64,000 nucleotides of DNA from Rhabdobacter roseus (GCF_014202275.1 NZ_JACHGF010000017.1:1-64000), one strand, 5' to 3'. Counted from the first letter of the stretch, positions 15,362 to 25,758 are shown. The notes: a model not told the origin generated them from the sequence alone. Program-made: numbers and translations.

Positions 15362-16291
15362 ATGGCCGTACCTATTTGTGTTATCGGGAGTTCCAACACC
15401 GACATGGTCGTGAAAGCGGATCGCTTGCCTCTGCCGGGGGAGACGGTTTTGGGGTGGTCGTTTCTGATGAATCCGGGCGGAAAAGGGGCCAACCAGGCGG
15501 TGGCGGCAGCCCGGCTTCAGAGCCAGGTAACGTTTGTGACCAAGGTAGGTAACGATATTTTTGGGCGGCAGGCCATCCAGCAGTTTCAGCACGAAAATAT
15601 CAATACCGATTTTATAACGACGGACAAAGAACTACCCTCCGGCGTAGCGTTGATCGGGGTAGATGCCGACGGCGAAAACACCATCATCGTGGCTCCCGGC
15701 TCCAACAGCAAGCTCGACATCCGCATCGTGGAGCAGGCGCTGGACCGCATCGAGGGCGAGGCCATCGTGCTGATGCAGCTCGAAATTCCGATCCATATCG
15801 TGGAGGCCGCCATTGAAAAAAGTTTCCATAAAGGCCTGCGGATTATGCTTAATCCGGCCCCGGCTCACGCCCTGGACCACCGGATCCTGAAGTACCTGGA
15901 GGTCATCACGCCCAATACGTTTGAGGCCGAAATGCTCACCGGCGTGCACGTCACCGATCCGGCTTCGGCCCGGGAGGCCGCCATCATCCTGCACGAGTTG
16001 GGGGTACCTACGGTGGTGATCACGCTGGGGGCTACCGGCGCGTACCTGCACACCGCTAGGGTATCGCGGCTCATTCCGGCCCCGGCCGTTACGGCCATCG
16101 ACACCACGGCCTCCGGCGACTGCTTCAACGGGGCGCTGGCGGTGGCCCTGTCGGAAGGCCAGGACATCGAAGTAGCCATTGCTTTTGCGTGCAAAGCGGC
16201 CTCCATTTCGGTAACGCGCATGGGCGCGCAGTCGTCCATGCCCTACCGCAAAGAAGTGAACGAAATTCCCATTATACCCGTCGGCGAATAG
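15362..16291 (+). CDS. rbsK: Ribokinase (PfkB family)
   Basis: The 309-residue protein has the PfkB N-terminal signature NPGGKGANQAVAAARL (about residues 38-53) and the C-terminal ATP/anion-hole signature TTASGDCFNGALAVAL, with the catalytic Asp in SGDCFNGA (Cys replaces the usual Thr). SNTDMVVKADRLP at the N-terminus binds sugar. It phosphorylates ribose, or a related sugar or nucleoside, at O5 in the cytoplasm. No ribose transporter or pentose operon adjoins it, so the actual substrate may differ. Confidence 0.88.
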   Translation: MAVPICVIGSSNTDMVVKADRLPLPGETVLGWSFLMNPGGKGANQAVAAARLQSQVTFVTKVGNDIFGRQAIQQFQHENINTDFITTDKELPSGVALIGVDADGENTIIVAPGSNSKLDIRIVEQALDRIEGEAIVLMQLEIPIHIVEAAIEKSFHKGLRIMLNPAPAHALDHRILKYLEVITPNTFEAEMLTGVHVTDPASAREAAIILHELGVPTVVITLGATGAYLHTARVSRLIPAPAVTAIDTTASGDCFNGALAVALSEGQDIEVAIAFACKAASISVTRMGAQSSMPYRKEVNEIPIIPVGE

Positions 16292-16496
16292 CCCCCCTCC
16301 TTGAGAAGTATGGTTTAGCAATGAATCGTTAAGTGAACTAAAAAAACACCACAATCACCCATTTAACAAGGGCTAGCCGCTCTATTCCCAAGTACCTGAC
16401 TCGCTTCGCGGGGCCGGGGCTGGAAGCCTTTTTGCGTAACAAACCGGCAGGACTAGCTCTTCGTAAAGAAAACAACCCACTGATAGCTCATACTGT

Positions 16497-18515
16497 ATGC
16501 GTCTCTTTATAGTATCTATTCTTATTTTCCTGGCAAGCCTCCCCGGCCAAGCCGCTGACCTCGTTTTGTTCGCCCATGACGCCGAGGTGTGGCACCCCAG
16601 GCAGGCGCTGTTGGGGCAGCTGGAGGGCTTTCGGGCGCAGCAGGTCACGGTACACCACAATCAGCGCACGTTTTTTGCCGAAGTACCCAACGGCCAAACA
16701 TTCACCTTTGACCTGGTACTTTCCGAGCGCGAGAACCTCATCTGGGCCGAAGCCCGCACGCCCGACGGCCAGCGGATCGTCTCCGATACCCTGCGCTACA
16801 CGCTGGCCTATAAGCCGGTACCCATCGTGAAGCCCTACGCCCGCGTGCAATCCAACCACGTGAGCCTGCACGCCCGCCTGCTGGAAAATCCCCTCGGCCT
16901 ACCGCTCTCCTACGCCTGGCAGGCCGACCCGGCCAATCCGGCCCGCGCCACCATCGAGCACGCGCAGGATTCGGTGGCTTCGGTGGCGATCCCGAGCCAG
17001 GCGGGCGACTACTACTTCAACCTGCTCGTGGTGGCGGGGCGGGATTCGGTCAGGTACCAAACGCTGGTGCGGCAAAACGGCGGTGTCCCCACCGCCTACG
17101 ACATCGACACCGCCTACCCGTCCTGGATGCACGACGCCGTGGTGTACCAGATCACGCCGCGCGCTTTCACGCGCGAAGGTACCTTTGCGCACATTACCCA
17201 AAAACTACCCGAGCTCAAGCAGCTGGGCATCAATACCATCTGGCTACAGCCCATCACCAAGTCGTCTTACAAGGGCCAGGGCTACGACGTGGTGGACTAC
17301 CTGGGCCTCAACCCGGACTTTGGTAGCGAGCAGCAGCTCCGGGAGCTCATCGCCCAGGCCAAGCAGCTACAGATGCGGGTACTTTTCGATTTGGTCCTGA
17401 ATCATTCGTCCATCCAGCATCCCTACGCGCAGGACCTCATCAAGCACGGCGAGCGCTCGCACTACTACGCTTTTTACCAGCACACCAACGACAAAGTACC
17501 TTACTCTTCTTTTTACAATAAAGACGAGCACGGCTTCATCACCTACTTCTGGAAAGACCTCGTCAACTTCAACTACGCCAACGAGGAGGTGCAGCGCTGG
17601 ATCCTGGAGGTGTGCAAGTACTGGGTACGGGAGTTTGACATCGACGGCTACCGCTTCGACGCCATCTGGGGTGTGCGGTCACGCGAGCCCGCTTTTTCCC
17701 GCCGCCTGCGCACGGAGCTCAAGAGCATCAAGCCCGAACTCCTGATGCTGGCCGAAGACAAAGGCTCCGTGCCCGAAGTATACAAACTGGGCTTCGACGC
17801 CGCCTACGACTGGACCGCCGACACCAACTGGGTATCGCAGTGGTCGTGGGAGTACGAGTACTCCGAGTCCGAAAGTAAGACGCTTTTCAGCCACCCGGAC
17901 GAGTCCCAGCGGGGTACTTTGTTGAGCCAGGCTTTATTCCAAAACAGCGCCCCGCACCGCCTGCTGCGCTTCATGGAAAACAACGACCTGCCGCGCTTCA
18001 TGGCTACCTACGACCTGCCCCGTACCCAGCTGGCTTCCGCGCTGCTCTTCTCGTTACCGGGTATTCCTATGCTCTACAACGGCCAGGAGGTAGGCTTCCG
18101 GGGACATCCGTACCGCACGCACGCCGTCTTTTCGCCCGATAGTACCATCCGGTCGCAGGATCAGGACGGGCTTTTTGACTACTACCAAAAGCTCATTCGC
18201 CTGCGCCAGCAGCACGCCGTACTGAGGGATACGACCCTGGAGCAACTACCTCTAAACAGCACGGGGAGCCCGCTGGTGGCCTTCCGGCGCTGGAGCGGTA
18301 AGGAGCAGCTGGTGGCGCTGATCAACCTGGGAAGTACCCCCGCTACGGCCTCGGTGGCCATCCGGGAGGCGTTGCCCGCACCGCTTCGTAGGAAGAAACT
18401 ACGCTTTAAAGAGGCCCTGCACGAAGGTACCTATACCGTAAAAAAACGCCAGACACAGCTGGAGGTACCGCTGGAAGCCTACACCATGAAATGGCTACTA
18501 CTGGAGGAGAAATGA
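16497..18515 (+). CDS. GH13 alpha-amylase-like protein, periplasmic (copy 1)
   Basis: The 672-residue protein has a signal peptide (residues 1-19). Two Ig-like/cadherin-like N-terminal domains follow (to about 205), then a GH13 catalytic barrel and a short C-terminal beta domain. Visible GH13 regions: I DLVLNHS (about 297), II GYRFDAIWG with the nucleophile Asp near 386, III AEDKG with the acid/base Glu near 419, and IV ENNDLPRF near 493, where Asp is kept but the usual His before it is Asn. The expected role is alpha-glucan hydrolysis. It is 32 bp upstream of a close paralogue, probably one operon. Unlike copy 2 it ends without a T9SS sorting domain. Confidence 0.88.
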   Translation: MRLFIVSILIFLASLPGQAADLVLFAHDAEVWHPRQALLGQLEGFRAQQVTVHHNQRTFFAEVPNGQTFTFDLVLSERENLIWAEARTPDGQRIVSDTLRYTLAYKPVPIVKPYARVQSNHVSLHARLLENPLGLPLSYAWQADPANPARATIEHAQDSVASVAIPSQAGDYYFNLLVVAGRDSVRYQTLVRQNGGVPTAYDIDTAYPSWMHDAVVYQITPRAFTREGTFAHITQKLPELKQLGINTIWLQPITKSSYKGQGYDVVDYLGLNPDFGSEQQLRELIAQAKQLQMRVLFDLVLNHSSIQHPYAQDLIKHGERSHYYAFYQHTNDKVPYSSFYNKDEHGFITYFWKDLVNFNYANEEVQRWILEVCKYWVREFDIDGYRFDAIWGVRSREPAFSRRLRTELKSIKPELLMLAEDKGSVPEVYKLGFDAAYDWTADTNWVSQWSWEYEYSESESKTLFSHPDESQRGTLLSQALFQNSAPHRLLRFMENNDLPRFMATYDLPRTQLASALLFSLPGIPMLYNGQEVGFRGHPYRTHAVFSPDSTIRSQDQDGLFDYYQKLIRLRQQHAVLRDTTLEQLPLNSTGSPLVAFRRWSGKEQLVALINLGSTPATASVAIREALPAPLRRKKLRFKEALHEGTYTVKKRQTQLEVPLEAYTMKWLLLEEK

Positions 18516-18547
18516 ACGTCGCATCGCAAAAGTAGATACAAGCGAGT

Positions 18548-20818
18548 ATGAGCATACGTGGATTCTTAGGGGTACTTTTCGGGCTGGTCGGTTGGGGAGC
18601 GGAGGCGGCATCCGTCCGGCTCCACCAGCACAGTGCGGAGGTATGGGCGGCTCGGCAGGTACTTTCCGGGGAGCTCAGCGGCCTGTCGGCGGAGTCCGTG
18701 ACGGTGCATCATAACCAAACCTCCTTTGTGGTCAATACCACCAATGGCCAGGCCTTTTCTTTTGAAATACAGCTCAAGTACCCCCACAATACCATCTGGG
18801 TAGAGGTAGGCCAAGGTACCTCCGCGTGGGTTTCGGATACCCTGACCTACACGTTGGGCTATCGACCGGCTCCGCTCGTACAGCCGCTAGCCACCCTCGA
18901 AGGCGACCGCGCTACGTTGCAGGCCAATGTACTTGACAACCCCACGCAGGTACCTTTAAAGTACCTCTGGGTACCTGACGAGCAGAATCCCGCCGAATCG
19001 GTCGTTTTGAACCCGGCGCAGCCGCAGGCCTCCGTCACGATCCCCACCGCGCCGGGTGCCTACGAGTATCGTTTGCTCGTCATCGCCGAAAACGATTCCA
19101 GCTGGTTTCGGGCGCGGGTGGTGCGGGAAGCGGATCGCCTGCGGGCCATCGACCCCGATACCGACGCGCCGTCCTGGATGAACGAGGCCGTCATGTACCA
19201 GATTACGCCCTACAACTTCGTGGCGAACGGTACTTTCCGGGACATTACGGCCAAACTACCCGAGCTCCAGCAGCTGGGTATTAACACCATTTGGCTACAG
19301 CCCGTCACCATATCATCGTACAAGGGGCAAGGCTACGACGTGGTGGACTACTTCGGCATCAACCCGGACCTGGGTACCGAACAAGACCTGGCCGAGCTCA
19401 TTCGGCAGGCCAAAGCTTTGGAGCTACGGGTACTTTTCGACCTGGTGCTCAACCACACCTCGATCCAGCACCCCTACGCCCAGGACGCCATCGCGCACGG
19501 CCAACGCTCCCACTACTATACCTACTACCAGCGCCAAAACGACGGCAAGCCCTACGCCAATTTTTACAATACCGACGCCCACGGCTTCTTTTTCTATTTC
19601 TGGAACGACCTCGTCAACCTCAACTACGACCACGAGGAGGTGCAGCGCTGGATGCTGGAAGTATGCAAGCATTGGGTCAAGAAGTACGATATTGACGGCT
19701 ACCGCTTCGACGCCATCTGGGGCGTCAACGCCCGCCAAAGTACCTTTGCACGCCGGATGCGCACGGAGCTCAAAAGCATCAAGCCCGAGCTGCTGCTGCT
19801 GGCCGAAGACAAGGGCGCCGACCCGCAGGTGTACGCGCTGGGTTTCGACGCCGCCTACGACTGGACCAACAGCCGCAGCTGGGTGTCGCAGTGGGCCTGG
19901 GAGTACGAGTATTCCGAATCCGAAAGTCGGACCGTCTTCAACCACCCGGATCTGACCCAGCGGGGTACTTTGCTGCGCCAGGCTTTATTCCAAAACAACG
20001 CCCCGCACCGCTTGCTGCGCTTTCTGGAAAACAACGACCTGCCGCGCTTCGTCCACAGCCACCAGGTACCCCGCACCAGGCTGGCCGCCGCCCTGCTGTT
20101 TTCGGTACCGGGTATTCCGCTGCTCTACAACGGGCAGGAGGTAGGTTTCCGGACCCATCCGTACCAAACCAACGCCGTTTTTCAGCGGAATCAGCCCATC
20201 GAAGCCCACGATCCGGACGGGCTGTATCGGTACTACCAGCGGCTCATCCAGCTCCGCCAGCAGTACCCCGCCCTGCGCGACACCACCCTGGCCGAAGTAC
20301 CCACCACGGGCGTAGGTACCTTGCTGGCCTTTCATCGCTGGCGGGACGAGGAGAACGTGGTAGTAGTGCTGAATCTCACCAGCAACCCCACCGAAACGAC
20401 CCTCGACCTCGCTTCGGTACTGCCCGAAAGTACCTCCGGAGAGCCGTACTGGCTCGACGATGTGCTCAACGACGCCCAGTTTGCCGTTTCCGGCCGCAAT
20501 ACCCAGGTACCTATGCCCGCGTACGGAGCGCGCTGGCTGGTCCTGCGGGCGGGCGGCCCCGTCACGGGCGCCAATCAGAGCCTGACCTTTACGGTGTACC
20601 CCAATCCCTCGGCTGGTCGCGTATCCATACGTACTTCGTCCCTGGCCTTTGATCAGGTCCGGATTGTCGATGGAGCCGGGCGGACCGTCTTTCGCGAACA
20701 ATTGAAAGTACCTACTACCCACACAACCCTACAACCGAATCTTCCTCCCAGCTTGTACGTGCTTCAGGTGAGCAACGGGGAAAAGGTACTTTCCAAGAAA
20801 TGGGTACTTCAAAACTAA
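18548..20818 (+). CDS. GH13 alpha-amylase-like protein with T9SS sorting domain (copy 2)
   Basis: The 756-residue paralogue of the preceding gene has the same order: signal peptide, two N-terminal beta domains, GH13 barrel with DLVLNHT (about 297), GYRFDAIWG, AEDKG and again ENNDLPRF. The last 80 residues, beginning FTVYPNPSAGRVSI and ending SKKWVLQN, are a type A type IX secretion C-terminal domain, so this copy should be exported through the outer membrane. The long near-identical nucleotide stretches with copy 1 (for example around 17977-18000 and 20029-20050) point to tandem duplication. Confidence 0.9.
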   Translation: MSIRGFLGVLFGLVGWGAEAASVRLHQHSAEVWAARQVLSGELSGLSAESVTVHHNQTSFVVNTTNGQAFSFEIQLKYPHNTIWVEVGQGTSAWVSDTLTYTLGYRPAPLVQPLATLEGDRATLQANVLDNPTQVPLKYLWVPDEQNPAESVVLNPAQPQASVTIPTAPGAYEYRLLVIAENDSSWFRARVVREADRLRAIDPDTDAPSWMNEAVMYQITPYNFVANGTFRDITAKLPELQQLGINTIWLQPVTISSYKGQGYDVVDYFGINPDLGTEQDLAELIRQAKALELRVLFDLVLNHTSIQHPYAQDAIAHGQRSHYYTYYQRQNDGKPYANFYNTDAHGFFFYFWNDLVNLNYDHEEVQRWMLEVCKHWVKKYDIDGYRFDAIWGVNARQSTFARRMRTELKSIKPELLLLAEDKGADPQVYALGFDAAYDWTNSRSWVSQWAWEYEYSESESRTVFNHPDLTQRGTLLRQALFQNNAPHRLLRFLENNDLPRFVHSHQVPRTRLAAALLFSVPGIPLLYNGQEVGFRTHPYQTNAVFQRNQPIEAHDPDGLYRYYQRLIQLRQQYPALRDTTLAEVPTTGVGTLLAFHRWRDEENVVVVLNLTSNPTETTLDLASVLPESTSGEPYWLDDVLNDAQFAVSGRNTQVPMPAYGARWLVLRAGGPVTGANQSLTFTVYPNPSAGRVSIRTSSLAFDQVRIVDGAGRTVFREQLKVPTTHTTLQPNLPPSLYVLQVSNGEKVLSKKWVLQN

Positions 20819-21104
20819 ATCCAACGCCGCTGTCAAGTCCACCTTTTTTAAAAAACACACGAAGACTAAACCTTAACATTCACCAAGCCTATGCAACAAG
20901 CACAACACTCACTAAGAACCCCGAATCAACTCCTTTTATGGAAAAAAGTCCATAAAAAGCTTACCGCTTCTACGTAGCCATCTGCCCCAACACGAACCCA
21001 CGGAAGATGGCCTTAGCCGGCAAACGTACTTGTGACGCCCCCGGCCAGCCCACTAAAAATGACACAGTACTACTTTTTACATTCATCTTTTTAATTGCAC
21101 CAGC
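20819..21104. promoter_or_regulatory. Intergenic region upstream of SusC gene
   Basis: These 286 bp separate the amylase pair from a SusC/SusD operon. They contain runs such as TTTTTTAAAAAACAC (about 20845) and TACTACTTTTTACATTC (about 21068), which could carry promoter elements. No protein-coding frame is credible. No clear terminator hairpin was found after the amylase gene. Confidence 0.3.
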
Positions 21105-24100
21105 ATGAAAAAGTTTAACCTTAAAAACCTAACGCTTAGCCGGTTTTTAGTACCGCTACTGCTCTTACTGGCCGGGCATGTTGCCCAGGCTCAAGGTACC
21201 TCCGTGCGGGGTACCATCACCGACGACAAAGGGGATGCCCTGCCGGGCGTGACGGTGGTGCTGCGGGGTACGGCGCAAGGCTCCATCAGCGACGCCGAGG
21301 GGCGCTACACCCTGGAGGTACCCTCGACCCAGGAAACACTCATTTTCTCCTACGTGGGCTACGCCAGGCAGGAGATCGCCATCAACAACCGCTCGGTCAT
21401 TGACGTGCAAATGCTCACCGACGACAAAACCCTGAACGAGGTAGTGGTGATTGGGTACGGAACCCAAAAACGGGAAACCGTCACGGGCTCCATTGCCACC
21501 GTGAAGTCCGAGGATTTTATTCAGGGGATCATTGCCGACCCCATGACCTTGATCACCGGTAAAGTAGCCGGGCTGGCCGTGACGCGCCCGAACGGCTCCG
21601 ACCCCAACGCCACCACGGATTTCTCGCTGCGGGGGGCCGTTTCGCGCGAGGGAAGCGCACAGCCGCTCATCGTGATCGACGGGGTACCTGGCGGCGACCT
21701 GCGCACCATCGCCCCCCAGGATATTGAGTCAATAGATGTACTCAAGGACGGATCGGCGGCGGCTATCTACGGCTCCCGGGCTACAGGCGGGGTAGTACTG
21801 GTCACGACCAAAAGAGGCCGTCAGGGCCCGGCTCGGGTAGCTTACACGGGCTACGTTTCCACCGACCAGATCACCCGGCGGTACGACGTCCTCAACGCCG
21901 AGCAGTACCGCGCCGTGGCGCGCTCCATCAACCGCGAAGCCAACGACATGGGCTCCGAAACCGACTGGTTCAACCAGCTGACCCGCACCCCGGTCAGCCA
22001 CGGCCACAACCTGGCCGTGAGCGGTGGTTCCGGCAAAACCGACTACTACGCCGCGGTGAATCTTCAAAACTACCAGGGCATGGACCTGGTCGGGGCGCGG
22101 CGGTTTGTGAACGGAACGTTCCGGCTCAACACCAAGGCGCTGTCGGATAAGCTGGATTTTTCCATCATGCTCACCAACTCCTTCGACAACAAAACCTTTG
22201 CCGACTACTATGGCTTTGGCCAGGCCCTGAACATGAATCCGACTTTCCCGGTGACGAATCCGGACGGGACGTACTTTGAAGCGCCGCAAATAGCGCAGGG
22301 CAGCCAGTGGAACCCGGTCGCCAACACCCGCTACAACACCAACAATAGCAAAGAAAAGCGGATGCTGGGTACGGCCAACCTCTCCTACGCCTTCACCGGA
22401 GATCTGTCGGCGCGGGTGTCGTATTCGTACGCCTTCCAGGATTTCCTGTCGGGCTCCTACACCGACAACCGGCTGCTGTACATGCAGCAAAGCGGGATCA
22501 ACGGCCAGGCCTCCCGCAGCCAGAACAGCACCACCAACAACGTACTGGAAGGAATGCTCGACTACCAGAAACAGCTGGGCTCCCACAACCTCAACTTACT
22601 GGTAGGCTACTCGTACCAGAATATCTTCAACGAAGGTTTTGGCGCGGGTAATAACAATTTTAACACCAACGCCTTCCTGTACTACAACCTGGGTGCCGGA
22701 GCCGCCCTGAACAACCTGACGCCCGGCTTCCGCCGCGATGGCGTGTATGTCAACAGCTTCGGGAATGAGAGAACCCTACTGGCGTACTTCGGGCGGTTGA
22801 TCTACGACTACAAGGAAAAGTACCTGCTGAATGTGAGCTTCCGCCGCGAGGGGGCTTCGGTACTGGGAGCCGATAATAAATGGGGGAACTTCGTGGGAGT
22901 TTCCGGCGGCTGGATTCTCAGCAACGAAGCGTTCATCAACGACGTTGGGTTTATCAACAACCTAAAACTCCGGGCCGGGTACGGCATCACCGGCAACCAA
23001 AACAGCCTCAGCCCGTACCAGTCGCTGGCTACGGTGGGGCCTTTCCCCTGGAAGCAGATGTACTCTTTTTACGGATCTCCGGGCGATCCCAACTGGATTT
23101 TGGGCTACGGACCTACCATCAACCCCAATCCGAGCCTGACCTGGGAAACCAAAAACGAATTGAACCTGGGGCTCGACTTTTCGCTCTTCAAGAGCCGGAT
23201 CAGTGGCTCGCTGGACTACTACGACCGCCGCATCAACAACCTGATCGGGAACTACACGGCGCAGCTGCCGCCCAATATTTACGACTACATTTTTGCCAAC
23301 GCGGGCCAAATGCGCAACTCCGGTCTGGAGCTACTTTTAGAAGCCCGGATTGTGAGCCAGGACAAGTTTCGGTGGAATGCCACCTTCGTGGGGGCTCAGA
23401 ACGTGAACAAAATTGTGACCGTATCGAGCGAGCAGTTTTTTGGCGCCGCACAACCCATCACCGACATCGGCCTGGGCTGGGGGCAAGAGGTACAGCGGCT
23501 CGCCGAAGGACAACCCGTTGGGGTATTTTACGGTAAGAAATTTGCCGGAGTGACCGACAACGGCAACTGGCTTTTCTACAATAGCGAAGGACAGGCCGTT
23601 ACTTCCGACCAAATCGGCGACGACGACTACCAGTACCTGGGCAACAGCATTCCGCGCTTCAACCTGGGCCTCACCAATACCATCGCCATCGGCCGGTTCG
23701 ATGCCTCCATCCTGGTACGCAGCGCGCTCGGATTTAATGTCCTGAACTCCAAGAATATTTTCCACGACAACGTCAATAGCTTCGGAGCTACCAACTTGCT
23801 GGTATCGGCTTTCGACTGGGTACAGGACCCCAACTACCCCAACACCGGCCGACCCGAGCCCAAGCACCGGGGCGAGCCCACCTTCTCGGACTACTACCTG
23901 GAAAAAGGCGATTACATGAAGCTGGACAACGTCACGGTGGGCTATACCCTCCCCTTCAAAAACCTGCGGGTGTACGCCACCGCCCTCAACCTGGCCATCC
24001 TGACCAACTACTCCGGCATGGACCCCGAGCTGGGGATCAACCCCTTCCCCGGCGCCGGGGTGGAGTTCCGAAACTACTACCCCCGTACCCGCACCTTCAC

Positions 24101-24125
24101 CGTTGGGGTTTCTGCTAACTTTTAA
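21105..24125 (+). CDS. SusC/RagA TonB-linked outer membrane transporter (no STN domain)
   Basis: The 1006-residue protein has a signal peptide to AQA (about 29) and a carboxypeptidase-like regulatory domain (RGTITDDKGDALPGVTVVL ... YVGYARQEI). A TonB box-like segment and plug follow (NEVVVIGYGTQKRETVTGSI; LIVIDGVPGG; IYGSRATGGVVLVTTKRG), then a 22-strand barrel. It imports oligosaccharides across the outer membrane with the SusD protein encoded 11 bp downstream. It lacks the N-terminal STN domain and so is not itself a signal transducer to a FecR. Confidence 0.93.
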   Translation: MKKFNLKNLTLSRFLVPLLLLLAGHVAQAQGTSVRGTITDDKGDALPGVTVVLRGTAQGSISDAEGRYTLEVPSTQETLIFSYVGYARQEIAINNRSVIDVQMLTDDKTLNEVVVIGYGTQKRETVTGSIATVKSEDFIQGIIADPMTLITGKVAGLAVTRPNGSDPNATTDFSLRGAVSREGSAQPLIVIDGVPGGDLRTIAPQDIESIDVLKDGSAAAIYGSRATGGVVLVTTKRGRQGPARVAYTGYVSTDQITRRYDVLNAEQYRAVARSINREANDMGSETDWFNQLTRTPVSHGHNLAVSGGSGKTDYYAAVNLQNYQGMDLVGARRFVNGTFRLNTKALSDKLDFSIMLTNSFDNKTFADYYGFGQALNMNPTFPVTNPDGTYFEAPQIAQGSQWNPVANTRYNTNNSKEKRMLGTANLSYAFTGDLSARVSYSYAFQDFLSGSYTDNRLLYMQQSGINGQASRSQNSTTNNVLEGMLDYQKQLGSHNLNLLVGYSYQNIFNEGFGAGNNNFNTNAFLYYNLGAGAALNNLTPGFRRDGVYVNSFGNERTLLAYFGRLIYDYKEKYLLNVSFRREGASVLGADNKWGNFVGVSGGWILSNEAFINDVGFINNLKLRAGYGITGNQNSLSPYQSLATVGPFPWKQMYSFYGSPGDPNWILGYGPTINPNPSLTWETKNELNLGLDFSLFKSRISGSLDYYDRRINNLIGNYTAQLPPNIYDYIFANAGQMRNSGLELLLEARIVSQDKFRWNATFVGAQNVNKIVTVSSEQFFGAAQPITDIGLGWGQEVQRLAEGQPVGVFYGKKFAGVTDNGNWLFYNSEGQAVTSDQIGDDDYQYLGNSIPRFNLGLTNTIAIGRFDASILVRSALGFNVLNSKNIFHDNVNSFGATNLLVSAFDWVQDPNYPNTGRPEPKHRGEPTFSDYYLEKGDYMKLDNVTVGYTLPFKNLRVYATALNLAILTNYSGMDPELGINPFPGAGVEFRNYYPRTRTFTVGVSANF

Positions 24126-24136
24126 TTCCATTGATC

Positions 24137-25705
24137 ATGAAAAAGAACATGCATACCTTCTATAGAAAAATGGCTTTGGCGCTGCTGCTGGTCAGTACGC
24201 TGGGGATCAACGCCTGCCAGGAGCTGGACGAAAACGTGTACAGCGAAATCACGACGGCTAACTTTTACGAAACCAAAGACCAGGTCATGGCGGCCTACCT
24301 GCTGCCCTACGGGTACATGCAGGAGGTCGTGTACGACATCCACTGGTCGCTGGCAACCTTCCCCACCGACGAAGCCGTAGCGACCGTCAAGAACGGTCAG
24401 GGCTACGAGAACGGCCGCTGGATTCAGTTTCATCAGCACACCTGGACCACCAGCCTGGACTTCATTCTGTGGGAGTGGTTCAACGTCATGCGCGGCATTG
24501 GGTTCTGCAACCAGTTCATCGCCGAGATCGAAAGCCGGGACCTCAGCGCCATGGATCTACCCCTGAGCAAAGAGCAGATGCTGGCCGAAATGAAGCTCCT
24601 CCGGGCGCAGTTTTACTACTTCGCCATCGACATGTTCGGCAATGTACCCATCGTCACTACGGTGGGCGAAGCCAACCCCACCACCCGTCCCCGCGCCGAA
24701 GTCTTTGCCTTTATTGAAAGTGAAATCCTGGCGAACATCAACCTGCTGGGCGAAAAAGGCGATCACGGCTGGTACGGCCACTTTACCAAAACGGCCGCGC
24801 ACGCCCTGCTGGCCCGGCTGTACATCAACGCCGAGGTATTTGCAGGTACCCCGCGCTGGGACGACGCCATCGCTTCCTGCGACTACATCATCAACTCCGG
24901 CCACTACACGCTTGATGCTACCTGGGACGCGCCCTTTAAGGTACGTAACGAAAATAGCCAGGAGAATATCCTGGTGGTACCCTACGACTACAACTACGCC
25001 ACGGGCTTCAACATGGGTATGCAAAACCTGCCGGGTGCCATGCGCGACGCCTACGGGATTCCGGGCTGGCCCTGGGGCAAGACCGTGACGCAGGAGTCGT
25101 TCTTCCGGCTATTTAAAGAAAACGATTTACGGATCAACCAGTGGCTGGTGGGCCCGCAGAGCTACCTCGACGCCAGCGGTAATCAGCAGCCCGTCTGGGG
25201 CTGGTGGGACCAGGACGGCGAACAGCTCGTGATCCGGCCCCAGATAGCCCTGCTCAACAACCCCAACGGCGGGTACGGCGACGGCGTACGCAACATCAAG
25301 TACGAGATCGAACGCGGTATGCAGGACAACATGAGCAACGACTTCGTGATGTACCGGTTGTCGGAGATCCTATTCCTGAAGGCCGAAGCGCTCATGCGTA
25401 AAAACGGCGGCACGGCTACCCAGGAGGCGGTTACGCTGATCAATCAGGTGCGGAGAAGAGCCTTTGCGCCGGGCGACCCCGATGCCACCTACACCACCGC
25501 TACCCTCACGCTGAACGAACTGCTCAACGAGCGCGGGCGGGAGTTTGCCTACGAAATGAAGCGCCGTGAAGACCTCATCCGTTTTGGTAAATTTGGCGAA
25601 CCTTGGTGGGAAAAACCGGCTTCGGCCAAAACCCGGGAGCTGTACCCCATCCCGATGCAGATCCGGGTGGCCAACCCTCTTTTGGAACAAAATCCCGGGT
25701 ACTAA
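24137..25705 (+). CDS. SusD/RagB outer-membrane glycan-binding lipoprotein
   Basis: From ATG 24137 the protein is 522 residues (the TTG at 24131 is less likely). A lipoprotein signal ends in lipobox INAC, then the SusD N-terminal region ENVYSEIT, TPR-like helices and the C-terminal LNERGREFAYEMKRREDLIRFG block typical of SusD. It ends in LLEQNPGY, the usual SusD terminus. It caps the preceding SusC barrel and binds glycan at the cell surface. A strong terminator follows at 25720-25758. Confidence 0.92.
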   Translation: MKKNMHTFYRKMALALLLVSTLGINACQELDENVYSEITTANFYETKDQVMAAYLLPYGYMQEVVYDIHWSLATFPTDEAVATVKNGQGYENGRWIQFHQHTWTTSLDFILWEWFNVMRGIGFCNQFIAEIESRDLSAMDLPLSKEQMLAEMKLLRAQFYYFAIDMFGNVPIVTTVGEANPTTRPRAEVFAFIESEILANINLLGEKGDHGWYGHFTKTAAHALLARLYINAEVFAGTPRWDDAIASCDYIINSGHYTLDATWDAPFKVRNENSQENILVVPYDYNYATGFNMGMQNLPGAMRDAYGIPGWPWGKTVTQESFFRLFKENDLRINQWLVGPQSYLDASGNQQPVWGWWDQDGEQLVIRPQIALLNNPNGGYGDGVRNIKYEIERGMQDNMSNDFVMYRLSEILFLKAEALMRKNGGTATQEAVTLINQVRRRAFAPGDPDATYTTATLTLNELLNERGREFAYEMKRREDLIRFGKFGEPWWEKPASAKTRELYPIPMQIRVANPLLEQNPGY

Positions 25706-25719
25706 GTATCGTTTTTTTC

Positions 25720-25758
25720 AAGTACCAGGCAGATCCGACAGGTACCTGCCTGGTACTT
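25720..25758 (+). terminator. Rho-independent terminator built from the GTAC word
   Basis: AAGTACCAGGCAG (25720-25732) and CTGCCTGGTACTT (25746-25758) are perfect 13-bp inverted arms, followed by TTATCT and preceded by a T-run. It terminates the SusC/SusD transcript. The outer ends of both arms are copies of the iterated AAGTACC/GGTACTT word. Confidence 0.75.
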
